Shown here: one piece after another, positions 8,398 through 16,440 of the stretch
Layout: every line of letters starts with the position of its first letter
Position numbering within the stretch: position 1 is the stretch's first letter
From: CAZEIW01 sp964512305
GTDB taxonomy: Bacteria > Pseudomonadota > Gammaproteobacteria > Burkholderiales > Burkholderiaceae_F
Assembly: GCA_964512305.1 (NCBI GenBank)
Contig: CAZEIW010000223.1
Coordinates: 1-64,000, forward strand
DNA length: 64,000 nt
Direction of reading: 5' to 3'
Program-made: the position numbers and the translations under genes
The notes under the pieces: model-generated
Databases searched by the model: none
What the model saw: the letters and a program-made list of their open reading frames with translations, nothing else
Told to the model about the DNA's origin: nothing

Positions 8398-8868
8398 TCA
8401 ACCGGACCGAGCCGGCCGGCTCTCGGCGGCGGCCGGCTGGAGCCGTCGCACCATCTTCCGGTGGACGATGCCCGCATCGAGGAAAGTCTCGCCTTGCGGC
8501 TCGAAGCCGAGCCGCGCATAGAAGCCGGTCGCCGCGGTCTGGGCGTTGAGCATCACGGTCTGCAGGCCGCGGCCGCGCGCCGCGTCCATCAATGCGACCA
8601 GCAGCCGGGTCCCGACGCCGAGGCTGCGCGCGCGGGCCAGCACGGCCATCCGGCCGATGTACCCGTCTGGCAGCAGCCGCCCGGTCCCGATCGCGGTACC
8701 GTCGGCGTCGAACGCCACCGCATGCAGCGCGCCCGCGTCGTGCTCGTCGAGCTCGAACTCGGGCGGCACGTGCTGCTCGTCGACGAAGACGGCGAAGCGG
8801 ATCGGCGCTGCCAGCGGCTGCAGTTCATCCCAGTTTCCCAACCTGATCCGGATCGCTCGCTCTGGCAT
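8398..8868 (-). CDS. GNAT family N-acetyltransferase
   Basis: A 156-residue acetyl-CoA-dependent acyltransferase. The fold is visible as IRFAVFVDEQHVPPEFELDEHDAGALHAVAF, then the acetyl-CoA loop RMAVLARARSLGVGTRLL (Q/RxxGxG/A type) and LNAQTAATGFYARLGFEPQGETFLDAGIVHRKM. The pattern VFVxEQxVpxExExDexD matches the ElaA/YjdJ-like subgroup. The substrate is unknown. It starts at ATG 8868, divergent from the HD-GYP regulator, and is separated by 77 bp from the downstream MIP18-type gene. Confidence 0.85.
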   Translation of the reverse strand: MPERAIRIRLGNWDELQPLAAPIRFAVFVDEQHVPPEFELDEHDAGALHAVAFDADGTAIGTGRLLPDGYIGRMAVLARARSLGVGTRLLVALMDAARGRGLQTVMLNAQTAATGFYARLGFEPQGETFLDAGIVHRKMVRRLQPAAAESRPARSG

Positions 8869-8968
8869 CGTGGCACCTTGCGGTGAGGTCGGCGCCCGCG
8901 CGGAGCGCCGCCCCAAGGTCATGTTCCGTTGCGGGTTCCCCGCGCCGCCGGTGGGGGCCCGAGCGCCC

Positions 8969-8996
8969 TTCAAGCGCGTCCAAATGCGACCATAAT
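8969..8996 (+). promoter_or_regulatory. Candidate promoter of the HD-GYP regulator gene
   Basis: TTCAAG at 8969-8974 and CATAAT at 8991-8996 are 16 bp apart, placing transcription start near 9003 and leaving a short leader before ATG 9028. This is a weak-consensus sigma70-type match found by eye. Confidence 0.35.
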
Positions 8997-9027
8997 GGGG
9001 TTGTTTCCCCTGCAATCCCCCCAACCG

Positions 9028-10077
9028 ATGGAAGTCGTAATCGTCGACGACAATCCGGTCAACCTGATGGTTTTCTCGGGTCTCGTCGAACGCGATCCCG
9101 GGAACCGCGCGCTCACCTTCGCCGACGCGCGCGAGGGCCTCGAGTACAGCCGCGCGTCCGATCCGGACCTGTACGTGGTCGACTACATGATGCCAGGGAT
9201 GGACGGCATCGAATTCGTCGAGCGCGTGCGGGCGCTGCCTGGGGCGGGCCGCGTCGAGGTTCCGATCGTGATGGTGACCGCGAACGACGACCGCTCGGTG
9301 CGGCAGAAGGCGCTGGAGGTCGGGGCGACCGACTTTTTGAACAAGCCGGTCGAGCCCGAGGAATTCCTGCTGCGCGTGCGCAACATGCTCAAGCTGCGCG
9401 AGGCGTACTGCCGCATCAGCAGCCGGGCCGAATCGCTCGCTGCCGAGGTCGAGCGCGCGACCGCGCAGGTCAAGGCCAACGAGCGCGATACGCTGTACGC
9501 GCTGGCCCGCGCGGCCGAATACCGCGACCCGGAAACGGGTGCGCACATCCTGCGCATGGCCCATCACGCGTGCCTGATCGGCGAGAGGATCGGCCTGTCC
9601 GCCGGGGAGTGCGACTGCCTGCTGCAGGCCGCCCCGCTGCACGACCTGGGCAAGATCGGCACGCCCGACCAGATCCTGCTCAAGCCGGGCGCGCTCACGC
9701 ACGAGGAGCGCGCGATCATGCAGCAGCACACCACGATCGGGTGGCAGATCCTTCGCTCGCACGTGTCACCGATCCTGCAGGCAGGGGCCGAGATCGCGCA
9801 CTCGCACCACGAGAAGTTCGACGGCTCCGGCTATCCGCTGGGGCTGTCCGGCGAAACCATCCCATTGCGCGGCCGGATCGTCGCGGTGGCCGACGTGCTG
9901 GACGCGCTGACCTCGGTGCGCCCGTACAAGCGGGCCTGGCCGGTGGACCGCGCGCGCGAATACCTGCTCGCCGGCAGCGGCGGCCACTTCGATCCGCGCT
10001 GCGTCGACGCGATCATCGCGCGCTGGCCGGACGCGCTGGAGGTCATGCAGCGCTTCCGCGATCCGCTGCCGGCCTGA
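9028..10077 (+). CDS. Response regulator with HD-GYP c-di-GMP phosphodiesterase domain
   Basis: N-terminal receiver domain (residues 1-120: VVIVDDNPVN acidic pocket, phospho-Asp in VVDYMMPGMDG, Thr in MVTAND, Lys in LNKPVEPEEF), a helical linker, then an HD-GYP domain (about 150-345). The domain keeps the metal ligands HDLGKIG and the HHEKFDGSGYP motif, so it should be an active c-di-GMP hydrolase switched by phosphorylation. ATG 9028 starts directly at the receiver; ATG 8995 would add 11 residues and overlaps the candidate -10. No sensor kinase is adjacent, so its partner is elsewhere. Confidence 0.92.
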   Translation: MEVVIVDDNPVNLMVFSGLVERDPGNRALTFADAREGLEYSRASDPDLYVVDYMMPGMDGIEFVERVRALPGAGRVEVPIVMVTANDDRSVRQKALEVGATDFLNKPVEPEEFLLRVRNMLKLREAYCRISSRAESLAAEVERATAQVKANERDTLYALARAAEYRDPETGAHILRMAHHACLIGERIGLSAGECDCLLQAAPLHDLGKIGTPDQILLKPGALTHEERAIMQQHTTIGWQILRSHVSPILQAGAEIAHSHHEKFDGSGYPLGLSGETIPLRGRIVAVADVLDALTSVRPYKRAWPVDRAREYLLAGSGGHFDPRCVDAIIARWPDALEVMQRFRDPLPA

Positions 10078-10135
10078 GGTCAGGTCGGCACGCGGCGCCG
10101 GCTGGGGGTCCGCGCGGCGCGCGCCGCGCGAACGG

Positions 10136-10591
10136 TCAGGTGCCGCCCCCCTCGACCGGCGGCGAGATCTCGAAGGTCCTCACGCGCTCACGGAATGGGT
10201 CCGGCCACGGCCGCGCTTTTTTCGCCACCGGATCCGCGTGCACGTAGACCAGCTCGGCGTCGACCAGGACCGCGTCGTGGTTCGCGGCGCGGAACATCTC
10301 GATCGCAAACACGGCGCTGCTGCGACCGAGGCGCGCAACGCGCCCGCAGACGACCAGCTCGTCGTCGTAGACGGCCGCGGCATGGTAGAGCAGCGTCGCC
10401 TTGCGCACGAAAATGTCGCCGCCGTGCGCGACGAAATCCTCCGGATAGCGCAGGCCGACCGAACGCCAGTACTCGGTGATGCAGACGTCGCAGTAGGTGA
10501 GATAGTGCCCGTTGAACACGACACCCTGCATGTCGGCCTCGGCCCAACGGACGCGCAAGCCGACGCGGTGCCTGAATTGCGACCACGGCAT
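10136..10591 (-). CDS. 4HBT-family acyl-CoA thioesterase
   Basis: A 151-residue single hot-dog domain. The N-terminal helix motif VRWAEADMQGVVFNGHYLTYCDVCITEYW corresponds to the D/E-x-x-x-G-V-V-x-x-x-Y-L pattern of YbgC/FadM-type thioesterases, followed by the strand region ATLLYHAAAVYDDELVVCGRVARLGRSSAVF. Such enzymes hydrolyse short-chain or aromatic acyl-CoAs. ATG 10591 is chosen because the catalytic motif follows 20 residues later. It lies 103 bp after the M16 protease gene on the same strand and may be cotranscribed. Confidence 0.85.
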   Translation of the reverse strand: MPWSQFRHRVGLRVRWAEADMQGVVFNGHYLTYCDVCITEYWRSVGLRYPEDFVAHGGDIFVRKATLLYHAAAVYDDELVVCGRVARLGRSSAVFAIEMFRAANHDAVLVDAELVYVHADPVAKKARPWPDPFRERVRTFEISPPVEGGGT

Positions 10592-10694
10592 TCGCGCCGC
10601 TCCTATCGAACGACCGCGCGGGCGATCGAGCGGATGGCCCCGCCGGCGGCCGCGCCCGCGACCCGCCGCAGTGCGCCCCGGGTCGGCTCCCGCC

Positions 10695-13454
10695 TCACCG
10701 GGCGCCCTTCTTCGCGTCGCCGGCAATCACGAACGTCATTTTCGCAGGCTCCAGGTACCGGCGCACGACCTCGAGCAGCTGCCCCGGCGTGAGCGCCGCG
10801 ATCCGCTGCTCGAGCTGGCGGCTGAACTCGAAAGTGCGGTCGAGCTCCAGGTCGTCGACCCAGGCCACCGCGACCGTTCCGTCGTCGGAGCGCGCGACCA
10901 GGCGGGACTGCAGGAAACCCTTCTTGGCCTCCTCGACCTCGTCGGCGGCGAAGCCGTCCTTGAGCACGCGCTCGAGCTCGTCGCGCACCGCGCTCTCGAC
11001 GCGATCGATGTTCTGCGGCGCGGAGATGGCGCCGATCGCCCAGCCTGCCGCGCGGTCCCGGCCGTTGAGCGCCAGCCCCGATCCGATCGAATACGACAGC
11101 CCCTCCTTCTGGCGGATGCGGTCGACCAGGCGGTTGTGCAGCCCGGAGCCGCCGCCGAAGATCTCGTTGGCCAGGATCAGTGCCGGCGCGTCGGGATCGT
11201 CGTCGCGCAGATCGAAGGCGATGCGCGCGCGGAGGAATGCGTTCTCCTTGTCCGGCGTGTCGACGAAGATGCGCGCCGGCGGCACCGGGCGGTACTCGCG
11301 CACGACCTCCGCGAACGGCACCTTCGACTCCCAGGTGCCGAACAGCGACTCGACCAGCGGTTCGGCGGCGTGGTCGTCGAAGTCGCCCACCACCGCGATC
11401 GCGCCGTTCGAGCCGCCCCAGAACTGCTGGTAGAACGCCTGTACCTCGTCGCGCGTGATCGCCTTGACCGCTTCGATGCGCCCGGCGAGCGGGATGTAAT
11501 GCCGCGGATCGCCGTCGGGATACGTGTTGAAGTGGGCGGCCAGGGCATCCCGCGAAAGCTCGCCCGGATCCTCGAGCTTGGCCTGCAGCGAGGTCAGCAG
11601 CTCGCGCTTGAGCTGCTCGAACTCGGCGTCCGGGAAGTTCGCCTCGCGCAGGGCCTGCGCCGACAGGCGAAGCGCGTCCGGCAGCGTCGCCCGCGTCGCC
11701 TGGAAGTCGAGCAGCGTGCCCGTCATCTTGAGCCGCGTCATCTCGTCGGCGATCTGCTGCCGGGTCAGCGTGGCGGTCCCGCGCCCGAGCATTGCGCCGG
11801 CCAGGTCGCGCGCGACCGCGCGCCCGGCGAGCGACTTCTCGTCGCCGAAGCGGAAGTCCATCGCGACGTCGACCGTCTCGCCCTTGGTCTTCTTCGGCAG
11901 CAGCGCCAGCCTCAGATTCCCCGATCTGACGCGGCGCGTGCGCGCGTCGATGTTCGCCTGCGACGGATCGAACGCCTCGCCCGCCGCGACGGCGGCCCGC
12001 GGCTTGAAATCCTTCAGCAGCTCGGCCGCCGGCAGCGGCGCCGGGATCTCGGCGCGCTGGGGCTCGGACTCCGGGATGAACATGCCGACGGTGCGATTGT
12101 CGCGGCGGAAGTAGCGGCCGGCTGCGGCGGCGACCTGGTCCGACGCCACCGCGGCCACCGCATCGCGTGCGACGAAGAACAGCCGCCAGTCGCCCTGCGC
12201 GACGTAGTCGGACAGCGCCACGCCGAACTCCTGCGGATCGGCCAGAGCGCGCTCCGCCGACGTCTCGTCGTCGCGCCGCACGCGGTCGATTTCGGCGTCG
12301 GTCGGCGCCTGCTTCGCGAACGATCCCTCGACCACCTCGATCAGCCGGTCGCGCGCGCGCTCGATCGAGTCGCCGGGCTTGACCAGCGCCCCGAACATCA
12401 GCACGCCGGGATCGTGCAGGAACATCGCGTCGGCGAATACCTCGGCCGCGAGCCCGGATTCGACCAGCTCGTGATGCAGCCGTCCGTTGGGCGTACCGCC
12501 CAGCACGTCGGCCGCGACGTCGAGCGCCGCGGTATCCCGGCTGCGGCCGGCCGGAATGTGGTAGCCGACGACCACGACCTGCGAGTCACCCTTGCGCCGC
12601 ACGACGACGCTGCGCTCGCCGTCCTGGGTCGGCTCGACGGTCCAAAGGGGCGGCAGCGTGCGCGCGGGCTTCGGAACCCGGCCGAAAGTCGACTGGATCC
12701 AGCCCAGGGTCTTCTGCGGGTCGAACTTCCCGGCCACGATCAGCGTCGCGTTGTCGGGCTGATAGTAGAGGCGATAGAACGCCCGCAGGTTGGGGATGCC
12801 GACGTTCTCGATGTCGCTGCGGTTGCCGATCGGCAGCTTGCCGTAGTTGTGCCAGTCGAACATCACGGCCAGCAGGCGCTTGAAGAGCACGCTGCCGGGC
12901 TGGTTCTCTCCCAGCTCGTACTCGTTGCGCACCACCGTCATCTCGGAATCGAGATCCTTGCGCGCGATGAACGACTCGGTCATCGCGTCGGCCTGCTGCG
13001 CCAGCGCCCAGCGCAGGTTGTCGTCGCTCGCCTTGAAGGTCGAGAAGTAGTTGGTACGGTCGAAGAAGGTCGAGCCGTTGTTGCGGAAGCCGCGCGCGGA
13101 GAACTCCTTGTCGGGCTGCGGGAAGTGCTTCGAGCCCTTGAACATCAGGTGCTCGAGCAGATGCGCCATGCCGGTCTCGCCGTAGTTTTCCATGCGCGAC
13201 CCGACGCGGTAGGTCACGTTGACCGTGACCGTCGGCTTGGTCGGATCCGGGTACAGCAGGACCTGCAGGCCGTTGCCGAGGCGGTATTCGGCGATCCCTT
13301 CGATCTCGGTCACGCGCTGCGCGGCGGCCGGTGTCGGCTGCCCCAGGGCCGGCCCCGCCGGCAGCCAGGCCAGCAGCAGCGGCAGCACCGGCGCCAGGCG
13401 CCGCAGCAGCGGCCAGGGGAAGGCATGCACGGCCGAATCAGACGAACGCGTCAC
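10695..13454 (-). CDS. Periplasmic M16 zinc protease with two tandem M16 units
   Basis: A 919-residue pitrilysin-family protease. A hydrophobic signal peptide (about 16-38, ending ALGQP) suggests export. The first unit carries the inverted zinc motif HLLEH (His98, Glu101, His102) and a downstream acidic ligand region NEYELGEN. The second unit, starting around residue 480, has no HxxEH and is presumably the inactive partner that completes the chamber, as in M16B pairs joined in one chain. GTG 13454 with a GGAG-type ribosome site is the start. Substrate unknown, probably misfolded periplasmic peptides. Confidence 0.9.
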   Translation of the reverse strand: MTRSSDSAVHAFPWPLLRRLAPVLPLLLAWLPAGPALGQPTPAAAQRVTEIEGIAEYRLGNGLQVLLYPDPTKPTVTVNVTYRVGSRMENYGETGMAHLLEHLMFKGSKHFPQPDKEFSARGFRNNGSTFFDRTNYFSTFKASDDNLRWALAQQADAMTESFIARKDLDSEMTVVRNEYELGENQPGSVLFKRLLAVMFDWHNYGKLPIGNRSDIENVGIPNLRAFYRLYYQPDNATLIVAGKFDPQKTLGWIQSTFGRVPKPARTLPPLWTVEPTQDGERSVVVRRKGDSQVVVVGYHIPAGRSRDTAALDVAADVLGGTPNGRLHHELVESGLAAEVFADAMFLHDPGVLMFGALVKPGDSIERARDRLIEVVEGSFAKQAPTDAEIDRVRRDDETSAERALADPQEFGVALSDYVAQGDWRLFFVARDAVAAVASDQVAAAAGRYFRRDNRTVGMFIPESEPQRAEIPAPLPAAELLKDFKPRAAVAAGEAFDPSQANIDARTRRVRSGNLRLALLPKKTKGETVDVAMDFRFGDEKSLAGRAVARDLAGAMLGRGTATLTRQQIADEMTRLKMTGTLLDFQATRATLPDALRLSAQALREANFPDAEFEQLKRELLTSLQAKLEDPGELSRDALAAHFNTYPDGDPRHYIPLAGRIEAVKAITRDEVQAFYQQFWGGSNGAIAVVGDFDDHAAEPLVESLFGTWESKVPFAEVVREYRPVPPARIFVDTPDKENAFLRARIAFDLRDDDPDAPALILANEIFGGGSGLHNRLVDRIRQKEGLSYSIGSGLALNGRDRAAGWAIGAISAPQNIDRVESAVRDELERVLKDGFAADEVEEAKKGFLQSRLVARSDDGTVAVAWVDDLELDRTFEFSRQLEQRIAALTPGQLLEVVRRYLEPAKMTFVIAGDAKKGAR

Positions 13455-13544
13455 GTGTGAGCTCCGATGTGGGAAGAGTGCCCGAAGACCGGGCGCAGCC
13501 CGTCAAGCCGCCGCCGCCGGGCCGGACCGCGCGGCGGAACCGGT

Positions 13545-14444
13545 TCATCGGACCAGAAACGCGCGCAATCGTTCGGTCACGAACTCCGGCTCCTCGTGCA
13601 CCAGCCAGTGCGTGGCCAGCGCCAGCCGCTGCACGGTCAGGTCGGGCACCCACTGCTCGAGGCCGTCGAGCAGCCCCGGCAGAAGCGCCTCGTCGCGCAG
13701 GCCCCAGAGCACCAGCGTCGGCACCCGCACCATGAAGTCGCGCCCGTCCATGTGCAGCGCCGCCGCCGCCTGGCTCGATTCCGCCCAGGCCCGCAGCGGC
13801 GAGGCGCGATAGTAGTTCAGCGCACCGCTCAAGCCATGCCGCCAGGCCTGCACGTAGCGGGCCAGCCGCGCCGGGGTGAGCCAGGGCCGGTCGGGGCGCG
13901 CCATCGAACGCAGCACGCCTTCGAGGCGCCTGAATTCGTCCGCGCTCAGCGCGCTTTCGGCGCCCGGCGCGCAAAGCCGGTTGATATAAGCGCTGGCCGC
14001 CTGCTGCAGCGGGTTGCACGAAAGCTCGCGTGCAAATGCCATGGGGTGCGGCGAATTCAGGATCGCCAGGCGCTCCACCCTTTCCGGCCGCGCGATCGCG
14101 AGGTGCCAGGCGACCGCGCCCCCCCAATCGTGGCCGACCAGGCTCGCGCGTTCGTAGCCCAGCGCGCCGATCAGAGCCCCGATGTCGCCCCACAGCTCGC
14201 GCATCCCGTAAGCGGCAACCTCGGCCGGCTGGCTCGACAGGTTGTAGCCGCGCAGGTCGGGCGCGACCGCGTAGCCGTCGGGCGCGAACGCCGGCAGGAT
14301 CTCGTCCCAGGCTCCCGAATACTCGGGAAAGCCGTGCAGGAACAGGATCAGCGGCTGCCCGTGCTGTCCGGCACTGGCGAAGTGCAGCCGCGTCCCGTTG
14401 GGCAGCGTCGCAAACTGTCCGCTCTGGATGGCCGGCTGCTGCAT
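13545..14444 (-). CDS. Alpha/beta hydrolase, epoxide-hydrolase-like
   Basis: A 299-residue alpha/beta-hydrolase: HGFPE oxyanion motif near residue 37, nucleophile elbow GHDWGGAVAW with Asp as nucleophile (epoxide hydrolase/dehalogenase type), the cap domain in the middle, LVLWGLRDEALLP for the acid residue and a C-terminal His in ALATHWLVHEEPE. ATG 14444 lies 4 bp after the SDR stop, so it is the last gene of the acyl-CoA/Liv block. The substrate is unknown; an epoxide or an ester of the compound imported by the Liv systems is an inference. Confidence 0.85.
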   Translation of the reverse strand: MQQPAIQSGQFATLPNGTRLHFASAGQHGQPLILFLHGFPEYSGAWDEILPAFAPDGYAVAPDLRGYNLSSQPAEVAAYGMRELWGDIGALIGALGYERASLVGHDWGGAVAWHLAIARPERVERLAILNSPHPMAFARELSCNPLQQAASAYINRLCAPGAESALSADEFRRLEGVLRSMARPDRPWLTPARLARYVQAWRHGLSGALNYYRASPLRAWAESSQAAAALHMDGRDFMVRVPTLVLWGLRDEALLPGLLDGLEQWVPDLTVQRLALATHWLVHEEPEFVTERLRAFLVR

Positions 14445-14448
14445 GAGT

Positions 14449-15327
14449 TCACGGCACCGGCGGCCGCGCCTCGGGCTTCGCCCCGTACGGATCGGCCGGC
14501 GACCGCCCCTCGACCGCATCGAGGACCCGCTGGCGTACCGCCGGCAGGATGCGCGGATGGGTGAAGACGTAGAAGCGCTCCTCGCGGATCGCCTCGAACG
14601 TGATGCGCGCGACGTCCTCCGCGCTCAGTCTGCCTGACTCGACCGCCTTGGCGGCGAGCGAATGCGCGAGGCGCTGCGACGGCGTCGCCTCGGCCCCGGC
14701 GGCCAGGCCCGCGGGGCGGTTGCGCTCCGAGTGCGCGATGCCCGTCGGCACGAACGCCGGGCACAGCAGCGAGACGCCGATCGCCGAGCCCGTGAGCCGC
14801 AGGTCGTGATGGAGCGTTTCGGTCAGCGCGACCACCGCGTGCTTGCTGGCGTTGTAGATGCCCGACAGCGGCGGGCACACCCAACCCGCGACCGACGCGG
14901 TGTTCACGACATGCGCCGGGGCGCCCGCGCGCGACGACTCGAGCATCGCGGGCACGAAGTGGCGCAGGCCGTTGACCACGCCCATCAGGTTCACGCCGAG
15001 CACCCACTGCCAGTCGGCCGCGGTGTTCTCCCAGACGTAGCCGCCGCACGCGACGCCCGCATTATTGAAGAGCAGGTTCACGGCGCCGAACTCGCGTGCC
15101 GCGCGTCGCGCCAGGCTCTCGACCGCGGCGCCGTCCGAGACGTCGACCTTCTCGCCGGCAACATCCGGAGCGCCGCCCAGCTCGTGCACCAGCGCCTCGA
15201 GCGCGGCCGCATCGACATCGGCCAGCAGCAGACGCATGCCGAGGCCGCGCGCGGTGCGTGCGAACTCGCGGCCGAAGCCGCTGGCCGCGCCGGTGATCAC
15301 CGCCAGCCTGCCCGCGAAGTCCCGCAT
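14449..15327 (-). CDS. Short-chain dehydrogenase/reductase
   Basis: A 292-residue NAD(P)-dependent oxidoreductase: TGAASGFGREFA cofactor loop near residue 13, Asp in LLLADVD favouring NAD(H), NNAG, catalytic Ser in NTASVAGW and YNASK (Tyr-x-x-x-Lys). A C-terminal extension after residue 250 contains RFYVFTHP, seen in SDRs that act beside acyl-CoA enzymes. It begins 2 bp after the MDR gene and ends 4 bp before the hydrolase, inside the same operon. Confidence 0.88.
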   Translation of the reverse strand: MRDFAGRLAVITGAASGFGREFARTARGLGMRLLLADVDAAALEALVHELGGAPDVAGEKVDVSDGAAVESLARRAAREFGAVNLLFNNAGVACGGYVWENTAADWQWVLGVNLMGVVNGLRHFVPAMLESSRAGAPAHVVNTASVAGWVCPPLSGIYNASKHAVVALTETLHHDLRLTGSAIGVSLLCPAFVPTGIAHSERNRPAGLAAGAEATPSQRLAHSLAAKAVESGRLSAEDVARITFEAIREERFYVFTHPRILPAVRQRVLDAVEGRSPADPYGAKPEARPPVP

Positions 15328-15329
15328 CG

Positions 15330-16325
15330 TTACACCAGCTTCACGAGTTGCTTGCCGAAATTGCGCCCTTCGAGCAGGCCGAGGAATGCCTGCGGCGCAT
15401 TCTCGAGTCCCTGGGCGATCGATTCGCGGTAGCGCAGGCGGCCTGCCGCGACGTGCCCTCCGAGCTCGGTCAGCGCCGCGGGCCAGACGTCCATGTGCTC
15501 GGAAACGATGAAGCCCTGGAGCTTGAGCCGGCTGATCAGGAACCAGGTCGGATTGGCGATCGGGATCGGCTCGCCGTTGTAGCCGGCGATCAGCCCGCAC
15601 AGCGCGATGCGGCCGAACGCGTTGAAGCGCGGCAGCACGGCTTCCATCACGCGGCCGCCGACGTTCTCAAAATAACCGTCCACCCCGGCGGGGCACGCCG
15701 CCTTCAGCGCGGCCTCGAGATCCCCGTCCTTGTAGTCGATGCAGGCGTCGAACTTCAGCTCGTCGACGACGAAGCGGCACTTCTCGCGGCCGCCGGCGAT
15801 GCCCACCGCGCGGCAGCCCGCGAGTTTCGCCAGCTGCCCGACCACCATGCCGACCGCGCCGCTCGCCGCCGACACGACGACGGTCTCACCCTGACGCGGC
15901 TCGATGATCCGGTTCAATCCGTACCAGGCGGTGACGCCCGGCATGCCGACGGCGCCGAGGTACGCCTGCAGCGGAACCGCGCGGGTGTCGACCTTGTTCA
16001 GGCCGGCCCCGTCCGATACGGCATATTCCTGCCAGCCCAGCATGCCGACGACGCGATCGCCGGCCGCGTACTTCCGGTGGCGCGATTCGATCACTTCGCC
16101 GGCTGTGCCGCCGATCATGGTCTCGTCGAGCGGCTGCGGCGTGGCATACGAACGCCCGGTGTTCATGCGTCCGCGCATGTACGGGTCGAGCGACAGCCAG
16201 TGGTTGCGCACCAGCACCTGCCCGTCGGCCAGCGGCGGGGTCTGCACGGTCTCCAGGCGGAAATGCTCGGTGCCTGCTTTGCCGCTCGGGCGCGCGGCGA
16301 GAACGATGCGGCGATTGCTGGCCAT
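15330..16325 (-). CDS. NADP-dependent MDR oxidoreductase (zinc-independent)
   Basis: A 331-residue medium-chain reductase of the leukotriene B4 dehydrogenase/curcumin reductase group: LDPYMRGRM near residue 48, GMPGVTAWYGL, the nucleotide-binding VVSAASGAVGMVVGQLAKLAGCRAVGIAGG and YFENVGG. No zinc-ligand Cys set is present. Members reduce activated C=C or C=O bonds with NADPH. ATG 16325. It follows the FadJ-like gene after 115 bp and is followed by an SDR after 2 bp. Confidence 0.9.
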   Translation of the reverse strand: MASNRRIVLAARPSGKAGTEHFRLETVQTPPLADGQVLVRNHWLSLDPYMRGRMNTGRSYATPQPLDETMIGGTAGEVIESRHRKYAAGDRVVGMLGWQEYAVSDGAGLNKVDTRAVPLQAYLGAVGMPGVTAWYGLNRIIEPRQGETVVVSAASGAVGMVVGQLAKLAGCRAVGIAGGREKCRFVVDELKFDACIDYKDGDLEAALKAACPAGVDGYFENVGGRVMEAVLPRFNAFGRIALCGLIAGYNGEPIPIANPTWFLISRLKLQGFIVSEHMDVWPAALTELGGHVAAGRLRYRESIAQGLENAPQAFLGLLEGRNFGKQLVKLV

Positions 16326-16440
16326 CGGTGCTCCATCCGGCAGATCGATACCCGCTACTGTACCGAAGTGCCGGACGGGCTCCCTTCGAGCGCGATCACG
16401 CCATCGCGCCAATGCCGCTCCGCCGCAAAGGGCGTGCGCG

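Noticed and set aside
10512..13460. A long plus-strand open frame of 982 codons opposite the M16 protease
   Set aside because: It has low-complexity Arg/Gln/Glu/Ala content and no recognisable domain, while the minus strand carries a full zinc protease; this is a GC-rich shadow.
13455..13544. Hairpin GCCCG-AAGAC-CGGGC between the M16 protease and the hydrolase
   Set aside because: Only a 5-bp stem without a T-run; expected by chance at this GC content.
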